NCBI GenBank assembly: GCA_029762535.1
Contig: JARVGK010000018.1
Span: 1 to 61,491 of the forward strand
Direction of reading: 5' to 3'
Length of the DNA: 61,491 nucleotides
From: Thermoplasmatota archaeon
GTDB lineage: Archaea; Thermoplasmatota; Penumbrarchaeia; Penumbrarchaeales; Penumbrarchaeaceae
This document shows, in pieces, positions 35,966 through 44,330 of the stretch (within the stretch, counting starts at the first letter, position 1; each line of letters opens with the position of its first letter). Under the pieces are notes generated by a model. The model did not search any database. It worked only from the letters and a program-made list of their open reading frames with translations, and had not been told where the DNA came from. The position numbers were made by a program, and so were the translations under genes.

Positions 35966-36459
35966 GGAATGGTATCTAAGCCTTGGGTTCTTTTCCCCCG
36001 TAGAAGATATTCTGATCGCCCAGCTTTTGAATCTGCTGGTGCGCAGGTTGCTGGTTCTCCTGGCAAAGCGGCTGGGCGACTCCTCGATGGTCGACGAGGT
36101 CATAGGCGGATTGGTCCTTTCCCCCTTGCTGCTGAACATCCTCTCGATGGACCATGACATATCTCTCTTCATCGATTTCGGGATCATCGTGATCATGTTC
36201 CATTCAGGGCTGTTCACCGATCTCTCATCTTTCAGGTCCCAGAAGGTCATCTCGATCGTGGTCGGGGCGCTCGGGGTCGCCGTTTCCTTCCTGTTCATAT
36301 TCTGCCTGACCCCTCTTATTGATACAGTTCGGACCGGAGAAGGGATTGAACGATCAGGGACAGTTCTCTGCGGTCATCATAGTCACCCTGAAGACCATCA
36401 TCCTGACGCCTGTGTTGTTCAAGATCGTCCAGGGGCGGATCGAGGAACTACATATCTGA
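35964..36459 (+). pseudogene. Na+/H+ (cation:proton) antiporter remnant with internal deletion
   Basis: The first ~120 codons, WYLSLGFFSPVEDILIAQLL onward through MVDEVIGGLVLSPLLLNILS and LFIDFGIIVIMFHSGLFTDL, are a CPA-type antiporter N-terminus. After TPLIDT (about 36325) the frame shifts by one and continues GPEKGLNDQGQFSAVIIVTL, KTIILTPVLFKIVQGRIEEL and TGA at 36457. Those last lines are a typical antiporter C-terminus. A normal protein has about 390 residues; some 230 from the middle are gone. No initiator codon is obvious. It directly follows the diadenylate cyclase gene, and cation transporters are known c-di-AMP targets. Confidence 0.8.
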
Positions 36460-36473
36460 TCCGCAAGATGCCC

Positions 36474-39400
36474 TTATGGGGTATCCGGGACTTCCCCGGT
36501 TCTGATCTCCCCTTCCCCGGCATCCTGTCCCATGGAGGAGGGATCCTCCTTGGATGGAACGCCTGGAGAAGGAGATGTCGCCGGTGGCAGGTCCGGCCGG
36601 GCGGTCCCCGGAAGGGGAGCAGGCGGCATCGGAGCCATCAGCCCCCCTGGCGGGGGAAGTTGAGCGGCCTGCGCATCCCTGCTCCTCTTGACGAGCACGG
36701 CTGCGACCAGGACTATGACCACCAGGAGGAGGAGCAGGAGTATGGCGACCGCTACGATCAGAAGGGTATCGTCCCCCTCGTCCTCAGGCTGGAGCGTGCC
36801 TCCGCCTCCGCCGCCGTTACCGCCTCCCTCCACCACTTTGACGTAGATCTGGAAGGGACCGTATATCTGCTCGGATTCGAAACCCTTGGACGAGTCGTCC
36901 CGCGCCAATATCCTCACCTCGTAATCCCCCGTGGTCAAACCCGAGGTGTTCCATACGAACGAGGTGCCTGAGATCTCGGAGGCGACGAGCGTCCATTCGC
37001 CCGTTCCGAACTTCCTGTAGTAGAAGGAATACATTATGCGGTCTCCGTCAGGGTCATCCCCGGACCAGGCGAAGGTTATCTCGCCAGTTACGTTACTTCC
37101 CTTCGCCGGGACCTGGGAGAACTCCACGGTCGGGGGATCGGGATTGTCGATGACCACGCCCTCGAAAATATGCAGGGCAAAGAGGTCCTCCTCGACCGGA
37201 TCGGGTATTTCGACCTTCAGATAATAGGTGCCGTCCGGGACGTTCGTGACGTCCCATTTGAACGACCCCGTATTCAATATACCTTCCGCCAGGGCGATCC
37301 AATTCACCTTGTCGGTCGAATAGTATACGTTCAGGGTCAGAAGCTCGGTCTCACCCGGGTTCGGGTCCTCTGCTATCCATGTGAAGGTCCCCGAACCGGA
37401 GAGGTCCTTGTTAGGCATGATGGGGGACGAGATGACCGGACTTTTGGGATTGTAGACCTCGAAATAGATCGTGTACGCCGGGGACGTGAGACCTCTTTTG
37501 TCCTTAACTATGAGTTTCAAGGTGTACGTACCGTCCCCGTCCTCGAGCTCGTCCGTGAACCACTCGTAAGTTCCGGTGTTAGGATAGTCCACCACTATTT
37601 CTGTCCAGTATCCCGATATGCTCGACATGTACCATAGATCGACCTTCAGGTCGGATGGGGCGTCCTCCCTGTCGCTGGCGGACCATTCTATCTCGACCGC
37701 TCCGGTCACCTTGTCGTCCTGTTCGGGATTCAGGAATGACCCTATGGGGGCCTCGTTGTTGTAAATCGCGAACACTGGGGTCTCTACCTCCGCGTACATT
37801 CCCGTCGTGTCGATGACCCTGAGACGCAGGCGGTAATTGGTCCCGAAGGGCAGCTGTGTCGTGTCGAACGCCCTCGTACCTGAGTTGGCCAGCCCGGTCT
37901 CGTACGCCTCGTAATCCTCGCCTCCGTTTCTGGACAGATAGATGTTGATAAGCAAGTTCTGAGTAGCGTCCTCCTCATCGAGGGCGGTCCACCTTATGTA
38001 GACGGTACCGGAGAGCTCCAGGTCCTCGACGTTGATGGAATTCAGCTCTATCGTAGGGGGATCGGGGTTGTTTATGGTGAACTCGAAAGAGGTGACAGCC
38101 TCCGATGTCATGTTATCAGTGTCCGTGACGATCGCCAGTATCCTGTACTTGGTGTTGTCCGGAACTCTGGGGTCCATGGTATCCCATGAAAAGGAACCGG
38201 TGTTGGGCAGGTCCTCGGCAATTGCGGTCCAGGGATCGGTGGACCTCTTGTAGAAGAGGCTCACGAGAAGGTCCTCCACATCGTCCTCGTCGTCCGCTGC
38301 GGCCCAGATTATGTCAATGACACCCTGGGCTACGTTCCCGCTCCTGAACTGCGAGGAGATATCGTCCTCGAGCAGGATTATCTGGGGGGGATCCGGGTTG
38401 AGCACGCTAACGTTGAATAGAGTGGTTGTCACGTCCTCCCAGTAATCGGTGCACGTTATTCTGACCTGGTATTCGCCGTCGGGATAGAGGTAGGTTCCCC
38501 CACTCATGTCGGCGGTCTTCCAGATGAACTTGCCCTCGGTCCTGGAAAGCGTGTTCCAGGTCGATGCCGATCTCTTCTTGATCTCGACCTTCGAACTTAT
38601 CTTGTCGTCCGCGGCGTCCGGATCGGAGGCATTGAATGTGATCTCCACATCTCCGGAGATTACCGCCCCCTCGGAAGGCGATATGTCCGATATCGACGGC
38701 GGAGTGCCCTCGACCTCGAGAACCCTGAACTTCTTGTGATCGTTCGCGATCCAGCCAAGGTACGCCTTGTTGTTGGTGCCGTGCCTCCTCGGGTGAGCGT
38801 TCTGCATGAGGATGGCGTTCGCCTCCACCTTGATGTTGTCGAAATCCGGGTCCTCCACCGTAAAGGTGAACTCGACCCAGGCCTTGGTGTCGTCGTGGCC
38901 GGCCTTGGCCTCGATGGATATCATGGCCGTCCCCACCCTCGCGTTTATCCTGTTCTTTATGTTGGTCTCGGTCGCGGTGTGATTCGGGTCTGTGTTCCCG
39001 CCGACCCAGGGGTCCATGCCGTCGATGATGTACCTGGGTATGCCCGTGCCGATGTTGTAGCTGCTTCTCCTGGCCGTTGCGACCGATAGTGGGGTCCCGG
39101 TCCCGTATGTCCCTCCGCCGCTGTGCCATTCGACGCCTATGTACTTCTCGGGGAACCAGTTGGAATCGTGGTCCATCCTGTCCATCGCTCCCACGACCGC
39201 GGTGCAGTATCCGCACCATGTCGCGGTGAAATCCTCCATCAGGATGCGCTGTTTCGTTCCCGTATCGACCGTCTCGCCATCCAGCTCCACGAACACCACC
39301 TGATAGATATCGCCGCAGTCGGCGGTCGTTGACTGGGCCCCCAGGTTCTCCTTTACCTTGACTCGGTTCATGTCCTGGAGGAAGACGACGAAGGCGATGT

Positions 39401-39632
39401 CGTCCCATGTGTTGTTCTCGAGGACGTTGTCCGCATAGTTCGGATCAGTATCTCCGTAGAACGTGGGCTTGTTGAAGGATATGTTGTAGGTCTCGCTGTG
39501 GCCCTTAAGACCCCTCGAAGGCGGGACAGAGGGATCCGCCCCCCCGCCCATCGAGAAGGCGGCGAAGGAGGTCGTCAACAACAATGCTATCAGGGCCAGG
39601 CAGGCCATGGTCTTCTTTCCGATCATCATCAT
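36474..39632 (-). CDS. Surface protein: thioredoxin-fold domain, Ig-like repeats, membrane anchor
   Basis: Start is one of three consecutive ATGs (39632, 39629, 39626) after AAGGGTG. Signal peptide MACLALIALLLTTSFAAFSM. Residues about 95-260 hold an Omp28/thioredoxin-like domain with ILMEDFTATWCGYCTAVVGA, a CxxC redox pair, and GIPRYIIDG with the cis-Pro. Then follow about eight Ig-like repeats of 95 residues, each with a DPDPPxI opening and SGTVYIRWTALDEED-like strand, a Gly-rich linker, an anchor (LLIVAVAILLLLLLVVIVLV) and a long Pro-rich tail. It is probably an extracellular disulfide-active scaffold. Confidence 0.8.
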   Translation of the reverse strand: MMMIGKKTMACLALIALLLTTSFAAFSMGGGADPSVPPSRGLKGHSETYNISFNKPTFYGDTDPNYADNVLENNTWDDIAFVVFLQDMNRVKVKENLGAQSTTADCGDIYQVVFVELDGETVDTGTKQRILMEDFTATWCGYCTAVVGAMDRMDHDSNWFPEKYIGVEWHSGGGTYGTGTPLSVATARRSSYNIGTGIPRYIIDGMDPWVGGNTDPNHTATETNIKNRINARVGTAMISIEAKAGHDDTKAWVEFTFTVEDPDFDNIKVEANAILMQNAHPRRHGTNNKAYLGWIANDHKKFRVLEVEGTPPSISDISPSEGAVISGDVEITFNASDPDAADDKISSKVEIKKRSASTWNTLSRTEGKFIWKTADMSGGTYLYPDGEYQVRITCTDYWEDVTTTLFNVSVLNPDPPQIILLEDDISSQFRSGNVAQGVIDIIWAAADDEDDVEDLLVSLFYKRSTDPWTAIAEDLPNTGSFSWDTMDPRVPDNTKYRILAIVTDTDNMTSEAVTSFEFTINNPDPPTIELNSINVEDLELSGTVYIRWTALDEEDATQNLLINIYLSRNGGEDYEAYETGLANSGTRAFDTTQLPFGTNYRLRLRVIDTTGMYAEVETPVFAIYNNEAPIGSFLNPEQDDKVTGAVEIEWSASDREDAPSDLKVDLWYMSSISGYWTEIVVDYPNTGTYEWFTDELEDGDGTYTLKLIVKDKRGLTSPAYTIYFEVYNPKSPVISSPIMPNKDLSGSGTFTWIAEDPNPGETELLTLNVYYSTDKVNWIALAEGILNTGSFKWDVTNVPDGTYYLKVEIPDPVEEDLFALHIFEGVVIDNPDPPTVEFSQVPAKGSNVTGEITFAWSGDDPDGDRIMYSFYYRKFGTGEWTLVASEISGTSFVWNTSGLTTGDYEVRILARDDSSKGFESEQIYGPFQIYVKVVEGGGNGGGGGGTLQPEDEGDDTLLIVAVAILLLLLLVVIVLVAAVLVKRSRDAQAAQLPPPGGLMAPMPPAPLPGTARPDLPPATSPSPGVPSKEDPSSMGQDAGEGEIRTGEVPDTP

Positions 39633-39882
39633 CACCCTTGTACTTTGGATAATATCTATGGCTTGGACTACTGAAGCTATAAAAGCGCTTGAATCATATA
39701 TAAGGATTATTGGACGGCATTTGCATGAATCCCGTAACTGGGCTCTGTTTCGGCCATCCTCCATCGAAAACAATGTTAGGGGACGTCGCCTGAAGGGTTC
39801 ACGGACCAGCTTCTTTTGGCACACCATCAGGTTATTATAGAGGGGTATTTTTCACCAACAGAACCCTCGGCGGGTGTATAAG

Positions 39883-41829
39883 ATGGACGATTCTTACTTC
39901 GAGGATATGGGTTTCATGTGCGGGATGGAGATCCACCAGCAGCTCAAGACACAGAGGAAGCTGTTCTGCCGCTGCCCCCCCGTCTATCGCAATGACCCAC
40001 CACATTACACCATCCTTCGACATATGAGGCCGACGCTATCCGAGATGGGGACCTATGACGGCACGGCGCTCATGGAGTTCAAGACCAGAAAGAACGTGAC
40101 CTATCAGTTCTACAGGGACACCTGCTGCTCGTACGAGATCGATGACACCCCGCCCTTCGAGATGGACGAGGAGGCGCTCGTGATATCCCTGGTGATCGCC
40201 TCAGCCCTGAACAGCCACCTTGTGGACGAGGTGCATGTCTCGAGGAAACAGTATCTGGACGGGACGATCCCGACCGGCTTCCAGAGGACCGCCATCGTTT
40301 CGCTCAGGGGAAGGATCCCCTGGAAGGACGGGAGGGACCTCGATATCCGACAGATCTCTTTAGAGGAGGACGCCTGCAGGGAGGTATCGGACATCGGACA
40401 CGAGGTCACCTTCCGGACCGACAGGCTGTCCATACCTCTGGTCGAGGTGGTGACCGAGCCCGTCGCGAAAAACCCCACAGAGGCAAGGGAGATCTCCGAG
40501 AGGATCGGCCGGGTGATGCGCTCGACCGGTCTGGTGAGGAGAGGGGCCGGGGCCACCCGCCAGGACGTCAACGTATCGATTAAGGGCGGAAAGAGGGTCG
40601 AGATCAAGGGCGTCCCAAAGCTGGACCTGATCCCGACGATAACCGCCGGGGAGGCGATACGGCAGCACAACCTCCTTCTCATCGCCCAGGAGCTGGAAAG
40701 ACGGGGGCTGGACCCGGGTAACATGGACGTCGAGGAATTCAATACGATGTCCGCTTCGGACGTGACCGCGCATCTGGAGGGCAGGCATGTGCCCTCGATG
40801 TCGCACATCTGGCCCGAGACCGTTCGCTCGGATGGAGAGCACAGGGCCATGGCCGTGCTCGTCCCGGGCTTCAATGGTTTATTCTCACACATCACCCATC
40901 ATTCCCAGCGTTTCATCGACGAGATCTCGGGCAGGGTCCGGGTGATCGCATGCCTGGACCATCTACCGAACGTATTCTCATCGGATATGCGGCCCCCGGA
41001 GGGCATGGACGATGAGTTGTACGCACGGATCATGGCCCATCTCGGAGGTGATGAGGATGACGCATTCGTCCTCGTCGCGGGCAACGAGGCGGATACGCTC
41101 ACGGCCGTACGGGAGATATACATTCGCTGCAGGGAGGCTTTCGACGGCGTCCCCCATGAAACACGGCAGGTCATTGGCCCTGATGAGACCTCCTTCGAGA
41201 GGATACTGCCCGGACCCGACAGGATGTATCCCGACACCGACAGGCCTCCAATAGTGGTCACCCCTGAAATACTGGCGAGGGTGAGGTCGCTTGTGCCGTC
41301 CTTACCTTACTGGGAGGAGGAAGAGGAGATGCGCTCGCTCGGGGTCTCGCCGGACAACGCCCGCATGCTCGTGGTGTCCGAGCTGATGCCCGTATACAAA
41401 AAGGCGTTATCCGAAGGGTGCAGCGCTCCCCTCGCAGCGAGGACGCTCATGGAGACTTTCAAGGACCTCATGCGTAAAGGGCATGACACGTCCCGCCTGG
41501 GCGGGGAGCATGTCCTTGACCTGCTGCGCATGCACAAGGATGGCGCGATAACATTGAATGCCATACCCGAGGCGTTGCGCCACGTCTGCGATAAAGGGGG
41601 GTCCAGCGGCTCCGCCGTCCGGGACCTTGTCCTCGAGAAGCTGGAAAGGCCCCAAGCAAGGCGTTCGGCGGAAGAGACGGCCAAGGCCAGGCCAGAACTG
41701 GCGGCCCTTTATGCGAATGGGGATAAGGGTAGATTGCTGGGTGCCGTGATGGCCTCGTGCAGGGGAAGGATCGACTCGGATGTGGTCATCGGGATACTCG
41801 ACTCGATGTTCCCCGGCATCGACAAATAG
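39883..41829 (+). CDS. gatE: Glutamyl-tRNA(Gln) amidotransferase subunit E
   Basis: Archaeal GatDE converts Glu-tRNA(Gln) to Gln-tRNA(Gln); GatE binds the tRNA and phosphorylates the glutamyl end. 648 residues from ATG 39883 (GTG 39874 is alternative). Seen: GMEIHQQLKTQRKLFCRCP, EIDDTPPFEMDEEAL, KQYLDGTIPTGFQRTAIVSL, ISLEEDACREV, VTEPVAKNPTEAREISERIG, TRQDVNVSIKGGKRVEIKG, then the AspRS-like insert and the helical YqeY-like tail. The usual partner gatD is not adjacent. TATA-like TTATTATAG lies at about 39833. Confidence 0.95.
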   Translation: MDDSYFEDMGFMCGMEIHQQLKTQRKLFCRCPPVYRNDPPHYTILRHMRPTLSEMGTYDGTALMEFKTRKNVTYQFYRDTCCSYEIDDTPPFEMDEEALVISLVIASALNSHLVDEVHVSRKQYLDGTIPTGFQRTAIVSLRGRIPWKDGRDLDIRQISLEEDACREVSDIGHEVTFRTDRLSIPLVEVVTEPVAKNPTEAREISERIGRVMRSTGLVRRGAGATRQDVNVSIKGGKRVEIKGVPKLDLIPTITAGEAIRQHNLLLIAQELERRGLDPGNMDVEEFNTMSASDVTAHLEGRHVPSMSHIWPETVRSDGEHRAMAVLVPGFNGLFSHITHHSQRFIDEISGRVRVIACLDHLPNVFSSDMRPPEGMDDELYARIMAHLGGDEDDAFVLVAGNEADTLTAVREIYIRCREAFDGVPHETRQVIGPDETSFERILPGPDRMYPDTDRPPIVVTPEILARVRSLVPSLPYWEEEEEMRSLGVSPDNARMLVVSELMPVYKKALSEGCSAPLAARTLMETFKDLMRKGHDTSRLGGEHVLDLLRMHKDGAITLNAIPEALRHVCDKGGSSGSAVRDLVLEKLERPQARRSAEETAKARPELAALYANGDKGRLLGAVMASCRGRIDSDVVIGILDSMFPGIDK

Positions 41830-41844
41830 ATTGTTTTATCTATT
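41825..41844 (+). terminator. Hairpin at the end of gatE
   Basis: AATAGAT and ATCTATT form a perfect 7-bp inverted repeat around TGTTTT. The left arm includes the gatE stop codon TAG. It could terminate gatE or act as an operator for the following gene, whose TATA element (TTTTATC) would be in the loop. Confidence 0.35.
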
Positions 41845-41892
41845 GTTAATCCCATCATCCGCACTCCAACCGAAAAAGGGGTGCATCGTCTT

Positions 41893-42234
41893 ATGTCCGA
41901 TGAAAGGAAGATCGTCAGCAGGATGTTCTCGTCGTCCCTTGAGGAGATATTCGGCGGAGAGGACCTGATCCTCGAGGTAGCCAGGGATATGATCAAGGAT
42001 GAGATAAAGGGCAAGGTCAAAAAGACGTTGAACGAGGACCCCGATCTCAAGGCCGAGTTCAAGGATGCTCTCGAAATGTATTACGAGGCCAAGATACGCC
42101 AGGCCATAGCGGCATTCAAGATAGCCAAGGCATCCGCCAGGCTCGGCGTCAAGATGGCCCCGGAGGACATTCAGGAGCAGGTCCACAAGGAGATCGAGAC
42201 GGAGATTAACAGGATAATCGATGATACCCTGTGA
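41893..42234 (+). CDS. Small helical protein, unknown function
   Basis: 113 residues from ATG 41893 (MSDERKIVSRMFSSSLEEIF); GTG 41881 is an alternative. The sequence is charged and wholly helical: MIKDEIKGKVKKTLNEDPDL, FKDALEMYYEAKIRQAIAAF, DIQEQVHKEIETEINRIIDD. No membrane segment or metal motif is present. Its stop overlaps the start of the HD-domain gene (TGATG), so the two are co-translated and may work together. Confidence 0.75.
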   Translation: MSDERKIVSRMFSSSLEEIFGGEDLILEVARDMIKDEIKGKVKKTLNEDPDLKAEFKDALEMYYEAKIRQAIAAFKIAKASARLGVKMAPEDIQEQVHKEIETEINRIIDDTL

Positions 42235-42785
42235 TGGAGGCGATCAATTTGGACCCGAAAAAGCTGCGAGGATACGTGAAGGAGGCGTTCCCTGAACTTT
42301 CGATGATCGGATCATCGGAACTTCGGGACCAGGTCGTTGAGATGTGGGCCCTGTCCATGGAAGACGGGGGATGGGAGAGCCTGGACGGCATCCCCTTCAC
42401 CCTGCTGATCCCAAAAGCGGCCTACGATCTCAGGGAGCACACCCGCAGGATAACGCAATCCGCAGAGGCCGTTGCACGGACCAGGGGCGACCTGGATATG
42501 GACCTGGTAATAGCCGGAGGGCTGACCCACGACGTGGGTAAGCTGATGGAGTACGAGAGGGGTCCGGATGGAAATGTGGTTGCCAGCAGGAAGGGCAGGC
42601 TGCTAAGACATCCAGTTACCGGAATGGAGCTAGCCATGAGGGTGGGTGCGCCACTGGAGCTTCAGCACATAATAGTGGCCCATTCCAAAGAGGGCGACGC
42701 GGTAAAGAGGATACCCGAGGCGATCCTCATCCATCACTGCGATTTCATCGACTTCGAGATCGCCAAACAGAGAGCGGGAATGTGA
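42234..42785 (+). CDS. HD-domain phosphohydrolase
   Basis: 183 residues. Metal-binding residues of the HD fold are all present: His in YDLREHTRRITQ, the HD pair in GGLTHDVGKLMEYERG, His in LLRHPVTGMELAM and in IIVAHSKEGDA, and Asp in ILIHHCDFIDFEI. HD enzymes hydrolyse nucleotides or phosphodiesters; the short helical partner encoded upstream may be a subunit. A poly-T hairpin follows the gene. Confidence 0.88.
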   Translation: MEAINLDPKKLRGYVKEAFPELSMIGSSELRDQVVEMWALSMEDGGWESLDGIPFTLLIPKAAYDLREHTRRITQSAEAVARTRGDLDMDLVIAGGLTHDVGKLMEYERGPDGNVVASRKGRLLRHPVTGMELAMRVGAPLELQHIIVAHSKEGDAVKRIPEAILIHHCDFIDFEIAKQRAGM

Positions 42786-42796
42786 TAGTCCCTGTC

Positions 42797-42857
42797 AAAA
42801 AAACCCACATCAGCCAAGGCTCACAACACAGCATGAAGATATCTGTGGGGTTTTTTT
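42797..42857 (+). terminator. Hairpin with T-tract after HD gene
   Basis: AAAAAAACCCACA pairs with TGTGGGGTTTTTTT across a 34-base loop. The right arm supplies a run of seven T, which in archaea is itself a termination signal. Because the A-run on the left would make the same T-run on the other strand, it could work both ways. The 200 bases after it, up to the glmU start at 43063, show no gene. Confidence 0.5.
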
Positions 42858-43062
42858 GTAAGTCCCTCTCGTCGCCAACACCTCGTTACGGGACTTCGAA
42901 ACCTGGCGCAACTATATCGTCGTTCGCTCATTACGATTGTGCGCCGTTGTGCGGGGGTATGAGGAGAGAACCGTTTCCAAACGTCCCATCTTCGTACCAA
43001 ACCACCAATGATGCGGAAAGCTTCTTAAGGAATCAATTACACTCGGAGATAAGGTGGTCCGA

Positions 43063-44319
43063 ATGAAAGCGGTGGTACTGGCAGCTGGCGAGGGAAGAAG
43101 GCTTCGCCCCCTCACCTCAAACTTCAGCAAGGGGATGCTACCTGTAGGCAACGTTCCCGTGATAGAATATGTGGTCAGGGCCCTGGCCGAGTGCGATATC
43201 AGAGAGATCTCGATAATCGTGGGATATCAGCGGGAGAAGGTGATGAACCATCTGGGGGACGGCAGGGACCTGGGCGTCCAGATCGAATACATACACCAGA
43301 AATTCCAACTTGGCACGGCCCATGCACTTTTCCAGGCAAGGGACAGGATCGAGGGCAGGTTCCTGGTCGTTCCGGGGGATTCTCTCATCTCATCAAAGGG
43401 AATTGCGGACCTGATGTCGATACCCGAAGACGAATGGGGCATACTAACGGCCACCTCCTCGAACTCCTCGAAGTACGGAAAGGTCGCTGTCAAGGGGGAC
43501 CATCTTCAACAGATAATAGAGAAACAGAAGATCACCGAGGACCTTATATCAACCGGGGTGCCCTCGGTATTCTCTCTGGCCCTCTGGGATTACAGCGACC
43601 CCATGGGCCCCAGCCTGATCAACACCGGAACGTATCTCTTCGATGAGGGGATATTCAACGCTCTCGAACGCATGGGGGTTGGAGAGGCGCAGAAGCTCGT
43701 ATCATGCCTGAACGACCGCGCTCTGGGAAAGAGGATAAGGGTCAAGACGACCAACAGCTGGCTGGATGCGGTGTATCCGTTCGACCTCCTCGACCTCAAC
43801 GAGCACGTCCTACAGAGTGTCGCTGGCGGATACGATGGCAGCCTCGACCCCGGAGTTGTCGTAAAAGGGCCCGTGGATATAGGACCCGAGGTCCGGTTGA
43901 GGTCCAATACCGTCATAGAAGGTCCAGTGAGGATCGGAGCGGGATCGATCATCGGACCCTGCGCATATATCGGACCTAACACCTCGATCGGCATAAACAG
44001 CAGCATCGGGCCAATGTCAGTGGTCAAAGGCTCGTTGATAATGGACGATATCAGGATCGGTTCGCACTGTAATGTATCCAACACGATCATATCGAACGGC
44101 TGCTCGATATCGGACTTCTTCGGGGTGGAGAGGGGGGAATATACCATCAGGCTCGAGAGGCAGTCGTTCAGCAAGAAGCTCGGCGCATGCGTAGGGCCCG
44201 ACTGTCATATCTCACATCATGTCTCGCTAGGGCCCGGGGTCATACTCGGCTCCGGATGCAGTATCGGCCCTATGAGGAACATCAGGGACAACCTTCCCGA
44301 CATGACCCGGGCGGTGTGA
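43063..44319 (+). CDS. glmU: Archaeal GlmU-like bifunctional sugar-phosphate nucleotidyltransferase
   Basis: 418 residues from ATG 43063, preceded by AAGGTGG. The N-terminal nucleotidyltransferase has MKAVVLAAGEGRRLRPLTSN and PVGNVPVIEYVVRAL, FLVVPGDSLISSKG and LINTGTYLFDEGIF. From about residue 265 left-handed beta-helix hexapeptides follow (VVVKGPVDIGPEVRLRSNTV, IGAGSIIGPCAYIGPNTSIG), the acetyltransferase part. It should acetylate GlcN-1-phosphate and couple it to UTP, giving UDP-GlcNAc. The glmS gene starts 11 bases downstream, so the two steps are encoded together; the mutase is not in the window. Confidence 0.9.
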   Translation: MKAVVLAAGEGRRLRPLTSNFSKGMLPVGNVPVIEYVVRALAECDIREISIIVGYQREKVMNHLGDGRDLGVQIEYIHQKFQLGTAHALFQARDRIEGRFLVVPGDSLISSKGIADLMSIPEDEWGILTATSSNSSKYGKVAVKGDHLQQIIEKQKITEDLISTGVPSVFSLALWDYSDPMGPSLINTGTYLFDEGIFNALERMGVGEAQKLVSCLNDRALGKRIRVKTTNSWLDAVYPFDLLDLNEHVLQSVAGGYDGSLDPGVVVKGPVDIGPEVRLRSNTVIEGPVRIGAGSIIGPCAYIGPNTSIGINSSIGPMSVVKGSLIMDDIRIGSHCNVSNTIISNGCSISDFFGVERGEYTIRLERQSFSKKLGACVGPDCHISHHVSLGPGVILGSGCSIGPMRNIRDNLPDMTRAV

Positions 44320-44330
44320 GGTGGACGACG

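Noticed and set aside
36466..36971. Rightward continuation of the antiporter frame through the thioredoxin-fold gene's 3' end
   Set aside because: After about 36330 that frame loses membrane character and only shadows the opposite gene; the true antiporter end is in the shifted frame and stops at 36459.
39874..41829. gatD partner next to gatE
   Set aside because: The genes on both sides (thioredoxin-fold surface protein; small helical protein) show no asparaginase-like motifs.
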